DNA of 64,000 nt from Bacillus sp. 103mf (lineage in GTDB: Bacteria > Bacillota > Bacilli > Bacillales > Bacillaceae_G), in the NCBI RefSeq assembly GCF_900116295.1, contig NZ_FPAF01000001.1:496001-560000 (forward strand), read 5' to 3'. Below, in pieces: positions 58,448 through 64,000 of this stretch. The translations under genes were made by a program, and so were the position numbers. Under the pieces are notes generated by a model. That model saw only the letters and a program-made list of their open reading frames with translations, searched no databases and was not told the DNA's origin. Positions within the stretch are counted from its first letter, which is position 1, and every line of letters begins with the position of its first letter.

Positions 58448-58476
58448 GTGACAATTGTTCCTAGTCCTATTATACT
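58448..58476 (+). promoter_or_regulatory. Sigma-A promoter of the 165-residue gene
   Basis: GTGACA, 17 bases, TATACT; each box has one change from consensus. It sits 37 bases upstream of the start at 58513. Confidence 0.65.
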
Positions 58477-58512
58477 GAAAAGTGGGAGTATAAGACAAAT
58501 GGGGGAACAACA

Positions 58513-59010
58513 ATGACTGAAATCTTATTTATTAATGGAAATGTCCGCTTTCCAATTACAATCGATCCAAGTGTTTGGATTTTTGATGATCGAAAAGTCG
58601 ACTTAACAACATACTTTACAACTCCAAAAGAAATAACAAGTGAGTTAGCACAGTATACTGAAGAAGCATCTAAACATTGGGATCGCGAAATTAGAGAAGG
58701 AGCTATTTTTCCACCTGTCAATAAAAGCGTTGCAAGATTTGAAAAAGAGAAAATTATTACAGGAACATTCGGCATACCATTTTTACCTTTTTTAGAAAAC
58801 GCAGAGATTTCTAGCGACGCAGCACATGTAGAAATTCATACTGAATTCGGTATTACAACGATTTCAATAAAGGAAGCAAAGGATGCTATTCTCGGTTTTT
58901 CTATTAAAGGAAAACCACTAAAAGAAGACGGTCCTGTTCACCTTTATTTCGGAGATGGCTCTAATGTCAATAATCCTGTTCGATATATTCGAAAGTTTAC
59001 TATCGTGTAA
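58513..59010 (+). CDS. Unrecognised conserved protein (165 residues)
   Basis: Soluble, no signal peptide. The N-terminus MTEILFINGNVRFPITIDPSVWIFDDRKVDL looks like a beta strand-rich start; the end GFSIKGKPLKEDGPVHLYFGDG..YIRKFTIV faintly recalls the last strand region of molybdopterin oxidoreductases. No cysteine is present, so it cannot bind that cofactor in the usual way. Related B. cereus proteins are sometimes called peptidyl-prolyl isomerases without clear support. ATG at 58513 after GGGGG. Own promoter and convergent with phoH2. Confidence 0.75.
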   Translation: MTEILFINGNVRFPITIDPSVWIFDDRKVDLTTYFTTPKEITSELAQYTEEASKHWDREIREGAIFPPVNKSVARFEKEKIITGTFGIPFLPFLENAEISSDAAHVEIHTEFGITTISIKEAKDAILGFSIKGKPLKEDGPVHLYFGDGSNVNNPVRYIRKFTIV

Positions 59011-59066
59011 AGTGAAACTTTCGGTAGCAAAAAAGTTTACTTTACATTCACAGAGGACAAGCAAAT

Positions 59067-59089
59067 AAGAGTGGCTTTTCGCCACTCTT
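59067..59089. terminator. Terminator of phoH2
   Basis: Perfect 9-bp stem AAGAGTGGC/GCCACTCTT with loop TTTTC, just past the phoH2 stop. Upstream at 59012 the R1 end AAAGTGAAACTTTC is seen. Confidence 0.75.
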
Positions 59090-59091
59090 TC

Positions 59092-60420
59092 CTACAATAA
59101 ATCCGCTGCTAGTTGCGCTAAATTAGATCGCTCACCTTTTACAAACTTCACATGTCCACTAATTTTTTGTTCTTTAAACTTCTCTACAACATATGTTAAG
59201 CCATTATTATATTCATCTAAATATGGATGATCAATTTGCTGTGGATCTCCCATTAAAACAATTTTGCTCCTCTCTCCAACACGCGTTAAAATTGTCTTCA
59301 CTTCATGTTTTGTTAAATTTTGTGCTTCATCAATAATAATAAACTGCTCTGGAATACTACGTCCGCGAATATATGTTAAAGCTTCTACTTCAATAGAACC
59401 CATTCCCGCTAAAATTGCATCTAATTCCCCAGGTTTTTTCGTATTAAACAAATATTCTAAATTATCATAAATTGGTTGCATCCAAGGTCTTAACTTTTCT
59501 TCTTTCTCTCCTGGTAAATATCCAATATCTTTTCCCACTGGAACAATAGGTCTTGCCACGAGCAATTTTTTATACATTCCCAAATCTTCAGTTTGCATAA
59601 GTCCCGCAGCTAATGCTAATAATGTTTTCCCCGTCCCAGCTTTCCCAGTCAATGTTACAAGAGGAATGTCTTCACGTAACAACAATTCCATCCCCATAAT
59701 TTGTTGTACATTTCGAGGACGAATTCCCCAAATCTGCTCGTTTGGAAAAATAAGCTTTTTTATCTTTTTCCCAGAATGATCAACGATCCCGAGAGCCGAA
59801 CTCGATCCCCCTAAAGCATCCTTCATTACAATAAATTGATTTGGATAAAATGGATGATTAGCAATTTCAGAAAGAGAAAGCTCCCCTTTTTCATAAAAAC
59901 GGTTTAAAATCTCTTTTTGTATGTAATACTCTAAGAAGCCTGTATATATGTTTTCGACTTCCGTAACACGATCACTCAAATAATCTTCGGCTTGTAATCC
60001 TAAAGCATCAGCTTTTACTCGAACAAGTACATCCTTACTCACAAGAATGACAGATTTCCCATTTTCTTTTTCTTGCTCTTCTAATGATAAATTTTTGGCC
60101 ACAGCTAAAATACGATTATCATTTGTTTTCTCTACAAAAATATCTTGTAATTGAACGAATGAACGATGATTTAGCTCAATTCGAAACGTCCCTCCATTTT
60201 CGAGAGGAATACTGTCATGCAATTTCCCAAGTTCACGAAATTTATCTATTAGTTTTGATACATAACGCGCATTCCTTCCAACTTCATCCATATAACGTTT
60301 CTTTGAATCTACTTCCTCTAACACAACAGCTGGAATGACTACATCATTATTTTCAAAAGAAAAAATAGATAACGGATCCTGCAAAAGCACATTCGTATCT
60401 AGCACATAAATTTTACTCAA
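59092..60420 (-). CDS. ylaK: PIN-PhoH ATPase/RNase YlaK (PhoH2)
   Basis: 442 residues: PIN nuclease domain (about 1-170, IYVLDTNVLL with D8, VVIPAVVLEEVDSKK, NDNRILAVAKN) fused to a PhoH ATPase domain (about 230-442) with Walker A LTGKAGTGKT and Walker B FIIIDEAQN. PhoH2 proteins are RNA helicase/ribonucleases. The start is TTG at 60420 with GGGGG upstream; a longer GTG/ATG frame has no conserved residues. No separate antitoxin-like partner overlaps it. Confidence 0.94.
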   Translation of the reverse strand: MSKIYVLDTNVLLQDPLSIFSFENNDVVIPAVVLEEVDSKKRYMDEVGRNARYVSKLIDKFRELGKLHDSIPLENGGTFRIELNHRSFVQLQDIFVEKTNDNRILAVAKNLSLEEQEKENGKSVILVSKDVLVRVKADALGLQAEDYLSDRVTEVENIYTGFLEYYIQKEILNRFYEKGELSLSEIANHPFYPNQFIVMKDALGGSSSALGIVDHSGKKIKKLIFPNEQIWGIRPRNVQQIMGMELLLREDIPLVTLTGKAGTGKTLLALAAGLMQTEDLGMYKKLLVARPIVPVGKDIGYLPGEKEEKLRPWMQPIYDNLEYLFNTKKPGELDAILAGMGSIEVEALTYIRGRSIPEQFIIIDEAQNLTKHEVKTILTRVGERSKIVLMGDPQQIDHPYLDEYNNGLTYVVEKFKEQKISGHVKFVKGERSNLAQLAADLL

Positions 60421-60549
60421 CCTGTTACCCCCTGACTCCACCATGAAATTTGTAGAACAAGGGTTTCATCCATGAGTATGGACGAACCATTGTTATAATT
60501 ATATGTACTGTACAAACGAGATAGAATAGAAATTACTTGAAATATAAAG

Positions 60550-60588
60550 AAAAAGGATGAACAACTTTCCTTGCTGCCCATCCTTTTT
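60550..60588 (-). terminator. Terminator of ylaL
   Basis: Stem AAAAAGGATG/CATCCTTTTT with a 19-base loop, touching the ylaL stop; T-rich on the minus strand. Confidence 0.75.
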
Positions 60589-61043
60589 CACGCATCCCTC
60601 ATCGCTGATAAAACTTGGTTGTCTAATTTTTCTGCAGCGCGAAGATCGTATGTTTTTTCATATTTCGGTTCAATGGCAAGTTTCGCACCGTAAAACATTA
60701 CGTCACGTACTTCTTGCACAGAAACTTCAATTAAAGTTAATTTCAGCGGAACACCTTCCATCCGCTCTGTCTTTATAATCGCTTTACCACTTATAGAATA
60801 TACGGATTCATTTGCCATTACAATAAGAACAAGCCCTGCGTGATGGCGCAAATTCTCTACAATACGAGAACGTTGATCCACTGCAAAACGAATAACTTTT
60901 TCACCCATTGCATATACCCATGAAATCGCGCTTACATTTGGAACACCTTTCTCAAAATCAGTTGTTGCAATTGTTACAATACGCTCTTCACGTAACGCTT
61001 TCACTAAAGCATCCGTTAATGTTAGTTCAACTATATTTGCCAT
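60588..61043 (-). CDS. ylaL: Pyridoxamine-phosphate-oxidase-fold protein YlaL
   Basis: 151 residues, split beta-barrel FMN-binding fold: TLTDALVKALREERIVTIATTD, GVPNVSAISWVYAMGEKVIRFAVDQRSRIVENLRHH, and a GKA strand. It may bind a flavin or F420-like cofactor; the activity is unknown. ATG at 61043 after GGAGGTGG. Own unit ahead of phoH2. Confidence 0.85.
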   Translation of the reverse strand: MANIVELTLTDALVKALREERIVTIATTDFEKGVPNVSAISWVYAMGEKVIRFAVDQRSRIVENLRHHAGLVLIVMANESVYSISGKAIIKTERMEGVPLKLTLIEVSVQEVRDVMFYGAKLAIEPKYEKTYDLRAAEKLDNQVLSAMRDA

Positions 61044-61251
61044 GTTTCCACCTCCATAAACATCTATATTGATTTCGCTCTAACAGGCACTTCCTACCGC
61101 GAGACTGCAACAAACGAAGAAAAGAAGCCTGCCCACATGATTCAACTAATCATCAACAAAAATGTACATTCAATGTTAATAATAGTTTCACTTATATAAT
61201 AACCTATTTTTTGAATTGCGAAAATATTTATTTTTTCTCCTATAGTTCAAA

Positions 61252-61281
61252 AACTTCTACGGTCCATGATATACTAAAGTA
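61252..61281 (+). promoter_or_regulatory. Possible sigma-A promoter of ylaI
   Basis: TTCAAA and TATACT about 18 bases apart (-10 near 61271-61276), some 33 bases upstream of the ylaI start. Moderate match. Confidence 0.4.
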
Positions 61282-61308
61282 AGATAGAACTTGTGCCGAG
61301 GTGACAAA

Positions 61309-61509
61309 ATGAGAGTCAAATGTATTCTTTGCGATAAAAAAGAAGATTTAAATGACGAAAATCCAGTAGCGAAGCGGCTTCGCAATCGTCCTATTCATAC
61401 ATTTATGTGTAAACAATGTACAAATCGAATTACAGAACGTACTTTAGAACGACACGCAACAGGCAATTTCCGATTATATCGTGATAAAACAGTTGAAGAT
61501 GAATGGTAA
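61309..61509 (+). CDS. ylaI: Zinc-ribbon protein YlaI (DUF2197)
   Basis: 66 residues with two CxxC pairs (CILC and CKQC) forming a zinc ribbon, then a basic helix (RITERTLERHATGNFRLYRDK). It may bind nucleic acid, but this is not shown. ATG at 61309 after GAGGTGA. In B. subtilis ylaI is followed by the lipoprotein gene ylaJ, which is absent here; an R2 element is in its place. Confidence 0.9.
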   Translation: MRVKCILCDKKEDLNDENPVAKRLRNRPIHTFMCKQCTNRITERTLERHATGNFRLYRDKTVEDEW

Positions 61510-61565
61510 TCTGTTAATAGGAATATCGTCTATTTGAACGCTGAAAGGAATCAAATAAACATTAC

Positions 61566-61764
61566 TATATGAATCCATTTTAATTTTTCGACATATAGAT
61601 TGCGGCTATAGAAACAAACGGAGCCTACGCTTGCTTTCTCCATTTGTTTTATCTTGCATGTGGCAGGAAAGGGCCCTGACCGCTTCTATGCATGGCCAGA
61701 TGCTCTCGCCCATCGAAAAAAAGAATGGTTTTATGTCGGTTTTTTAACTTGGATTTATATATAT
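61566..61764 (+). repeat. Repeat family R2, copy d (about 199 bp, most complete)
   Basis: Terminal inverted repeats TATATGAATCCATTTTAATT ... and their inverse GGATTTATATA. The inner stem AAACAAACGGAG/CTCCATTTGTTT pairs at 11 of 12 positions. The conserved block GGCCCTGACCGCTTCTATGC and ATGGCCAGATGCTCTCGCCC follows. It fills most of the 328-base space between ylaI and the next gene. Confidence 0.88.
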
Positions 61765-61837
61765 AGTAAATCCAATCGTCTATATGATATACATAATTGT
61801 AACGTATAAATAAGCCCTTATCGAACAGGATAAAGGC

Positions 61838-62113
61838 TTATTTATATTTCTCTGGCTCACGGTTTATCTGTTCTAAAAAACAATCAATCAGCTCAAGTGG
61901 AAACCGAACTGATTTCTTTTCCCCTTTTCTTTCATATGTAACAAAATACATATCTTCCTTTTTTTCTACCGTAACATGTTTTAACTGATGGTCTTCATGT
62001 AACATATTATGAAAAAGCATATATGTTTCCTGAGCAGCTTCATCATATGGACGGGCTTCTGCAACAATTTTAATGGTTAACCAATTATATAGTGCATCTT
62101 GCACAGAACGCAT
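61838..62113 (-). CDS. Unrecognised small protein (91 residues)
   Basis: Soluble, helical start (SVQDALYNWLTIKIVAEARPYDEAAQETYMLF) and a beta hairpin (HVTVEKKEDMYFVTYERKG). No motif is recognised. ATG at 62113 after GGGGAAGGAAAG. It lies 15 bases downstream of ylaH, so the two are probably co-transcribed. Coding character is supported by its ribosome site and normal amino-acid use. Confidence 0.75.
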   Translation of the reverse strand: MRSVQDALYNWLTIKIVAEARPYDEAAQETYMLFHNMLHEDHQLKHVTVEKKEDMYFVTYERKGEKKSVRFPLELIDCFLEQINREPEKYK

Positions 62114-62128
62114 CTTTCCTTCCCCCTT

Positions 62129-62440
62129 TTAGCCTGCCTTTGAATATTTTGCTTGCCGTAAACGTAATTTATATATACCCAGTATAATAATTGCTACAAC
62201 AAGCCCTTCTCCTACAGGCAGGAAAACAGCAAAAAAGGTTAAAATAGTGCAACCAAGTATTAGTACAGTATAGATTACTACATTCTTTAACAAAGATAAC
62301 TTTCTAGCAAACCCTAAATTATAAACAATAATACTAAATATAATAATCGTACCGTAAAGAAGCCACATTCCTAATTCAGGGTTCGTATCTACATTGTATA
62401 ATTTCGCAAAAAATGACATTCTTTCTATCACTTCCGACAT
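62129..62440 (-). CDS. ylaH: YlaH-like membrane protein
   Basis: 103 residues, three membrane segments (about 27-45, 50-72, 74-90), N-terminus MSEVIERMSFFAKLYNVDTNPELGMWLLYG typical of YlaH. Function unknown. ATG at 62440 after AAGGGGAG. Downstream of typA behind a terminator. Confidence 0.88.
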   Translation of the reverse strand: MSEVIERMSFFAKLYNVDTNPELGMWLLYGTIIIFSIIVYNLGFARKLSLLKNVVIYTVLILGCTILTFFAVFLPVGEGLVVAIIILGIYKLRLRQAKYSKAG

Positions 62441-62550
62441 TTTCTGGCACTCCCCTTTTTCCCAATTATACTTTCTATTATGCTCTACTATAAGAGTAGC
62501 GTGCTATATACACATTGTCTATAAAAAATTCCGAAAATTCAAACCCCAAT

Positions 62551-62596
62551 AAACAAAAAAGAAACTACCTCAGATGAGGTAGCTTCTTTTTTGTTT
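62551..62596. terminator. Terminator of typA
   Basis: Stem of about 20 bp with one mismatch (core ACTACCTC-AGAT-GAGGTAG), T-rich on both strands, touching the typA stop. Confidence 0.88.
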
Positions 62597-62597
62597 A

Positions 62598-64000
62598 TCA
62601 CTCAGCGAATTTCTTTTTCTTTGCAGATCTTTCACGTTCGCTCTTATCAAGAATCTTTTTACGAAGACGAATTGATTCTGGTGTTACTTCACAGTATTCA
62701 TCATCATTTAAGTATTCTAATGACTCTTCTAAAGTCATAATACGCGGTTTTTTCATCGTTGATGTTTGGTCTTTTGTTGCAGAACGAATGTTAGTTTGTT
62801 GCTTCATTTTCACAACGTTAACTGTTAAATCATTTTCACGTGTATGTTCCCCAACAATCATACCTGCATATACTTCCGTACCTGGTTCAACGAAGATTAC
62901 ACCACGGTCTTCAACTTGCATAATACCATACTGTGATGCTTTTCCTGTTTCAAGTGAAACTAGAACACCTTGACGACGTCCACCAACTTGACCTGCATGT
63001 ACTGGTTGATAGCTATCAAATGTATGGTTTAAAATACCGTAACCACGAGTTAAAGTTAAGAATTCAGTTGTGTAACCAATTAGTCCACGTGCTGGAACCA
63101 TAAATGTAAGACGAACTTGGCCGTTTCCGTTATTGACCATGTCTAACATTTCACCTTTACGTGCCCCCATTGATTCCATAATAGAACCAGTATATTCTTC
63201 TGGTACGTCAATTTGTACACGTTCTACCGGCTCACATCTTACGCCGTCAACCTCTTTAATGATTACTTCTGGTTTAGATACTTGTAATTCATATCCTTCA
63301 CGACGCATATTCTCAATCAAAATTGATAAATGTAACTCTCCACGTCCAGATACAATCCATGCATCCGGAGATTCTGTATTGTCTACACGTAAACTTACAT
63401 CCGTTTCTAGCTGTGAACGAAGACGCTCTTCGATTTTACGAGATGTAATATATTTACCTTCGCGACCTGCAAATGGGCTGTTATTTACAAGGAATGTCAT
63501 TTGTAGTGTTGGTTCATCAATACGTAATAATGGCAATGCCTCTTGATGTTCAACTGGACATACCGTTTCACCAACGTTAATGTCTTCCATACCAGAAACA
63601 GCTACTAGGTCTCCAGCTTTCGCTTCTTCAATTTCTTGACGTTTTAATCCGATATAACCAAATAATTTCGTTACACGGAATTGTTTTACACTTCCATCAA
63701 CTTTCATTAACGCAACTTGTTGCCCTACTTTCATTGTACCGCGGAATACACGTCCAACTCCGATACGACCAACATAATCATTGTAATCAAGAAGTGCTAC
63801 TTGGAATTGAAGTGGCTCTTCACTATTATCAACTGGTGCTGGAATATGTTCAATAACTGTGTCAAACAATGATTTCATATTCTCTTCTTGATTTGCTGGG
63901 TTTGAATCTAAGCTTGCTGTTCCGTTCATTGCTGATGCAAATACAACAGGGAATTCTAACTGATCTTCGTTTGCCCCAAGTTCGATGAATAAATCAACTA
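62598..64000 (-). CDS. typA: Ribosome-associated GTPase TypA/BipA, C-terminal part
   Basis: 467 codons are inside the window; the N-terminal GTP-binding loops (G1-G3) lie beyond the right edge. Visible are the end of the G domain (VDLFIELGANEDQLEFPVVFASA), the beta-barrel domain II (PLQFQVALLDYNDYVGRIGVGRVF), EF-G-like domains III and V and the TypA-specific C-terminal domain (LTFMVPARGLIGYTTEFLTLTRGYGILNHTFD). The tail is basic (KSERERSAKKKKFAE). TypA helps 50S assembly in cold or stress. B. subtilis name ylaG. Confidence 0.97.
   Translation of the reverse strand, partial: VDLFIELGANEDQLEFPVVFASAMNGTASLDSNPANQEENMKSLFDTVIEHIPAPVDNSEEPLQFQVALLDYNDYVGRIGVGRVFRGTMKVGQQVALMKVDGSVKQFRVTKLFGYIGLKRQEIEEAKAGDLVAVSGMEDINVGETVCPVEHQEALPLLRIDEPTLQMTFLVNNSPFAGREGKYITSRKIEERLRSQLETDVSLRVDNTESPDAWIVSGRGELHLSILIENMRREGYELQVSKPEVIIKEVDGVRCEPVERVQIDVPEEYTGSIMESMGARKGEMLDMVNNGNGQVRLTFMVPARGLIGYTTEFLTLTRGYGILNHTFDSYQPVHAGQVGGRRQGVLVSLETGKASQYGIMQVEDRGVIFVEPGTEVYAGMIVGEHTRENDLTVNVVKMKQQTNIRSATKDQTSTMKKPRIMTLEESLEYLNDDEYCEVTPESIRLRKKILDKSERERSAKKKKFAE

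Noticed and set aside
59092-61043. PIN-domain toxin-antitoxin pair (ylaK with ylaL)
   Set aside because: YlaL is a flavin-fold protein, not an antitoxin; the genes are 167 bases apart with a terminator between, and YlaK is the normal PIN-PhoH fusion.

Overview
The window is chromosomal core DNA of a low-GC Firmicute, almost certainly the Bacillus cereus group. The gene order is the classic Bacillus one (yla - pyc - cta - ylb - dcw - spoIIG - ylm - ileS - lspA). The genes read with AGGAGG-type ribosome sites, the proteins match Bacillus families at full length, and the spaces between genes hold two dispersed repeat families of the kind known as bcr repeats in B. cereus relatives. The species cannot be fixed from this sequence. 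No prophage, insertion sequence, CRISPR array, rRNA or tRNA was seen. Most genes are on the minus strand, so the text below runs from the right edge to the left.

Right part (64000-52900): typA (cut by the edge), ylaH, an unknown small gene, ylaI (+), ylaL, phoH2/ylaK, an unknown gene (+), ylaN, ftsW and pyc. Next come the cytochrome caa3 genes: ctaA (+) facing ctaB, ctaC, ctaD, ctaE, ctaF, ctaG, which make heme A and build the oxidase. The ylb block (45200-31000) mixes RNase Y accessory (ylbF), germination/sporulation (ylbC, ylbD, ylbJ, ylbO), CoA (coaD, panE), rRNA/tRNA modification (rsmD, tmcAL) and ribosome (rpmF) genes, and ends with bshC (bacillithiol).

Centre (28900-11800): the division and cell wall (dcw) cluster rsmH, ftsL, pbpB, spoVD, murE, mraY, murD, spoVE, murG, murB, divIB, ftsA, ftsZ. 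It makes lipid II (murE, mraY, murD, murG, murB), carries septal synthases (PBP2B, SpoVD/SpoVE) and the Z-ring proteins. mraZ, which normally heads this cluster, is not at its usual place, and ylxW, ylxX and sbp are also missing. Then follow spoIIGA-sigE-sigG, all read from TTG codons, behind a promoter with the unusual 22-bp spacer of spoIIG.

Left part (8600-1): ylmC, pgeF, ylmE, sepF, ylmG, ylmH, divIVA, a T-box leader and ileS, then ylyA, lspA and the start of an RluD-type pseudouridine synthase.

No new multi-gene system was found. The signals most worth checking are: a tmcAL gene with no ATG/GTG/TTG start for its catalytic N-terminus; overlapping divergent promoters ahead of it; a hairpin holding the spoVD ribosome site, with a possible sigma-E start inside one arm; a structured RNA region upstream of rsmD; a roughly 200-bp inverted-repeat element with a compensating internal stem; and the missing mraZ.
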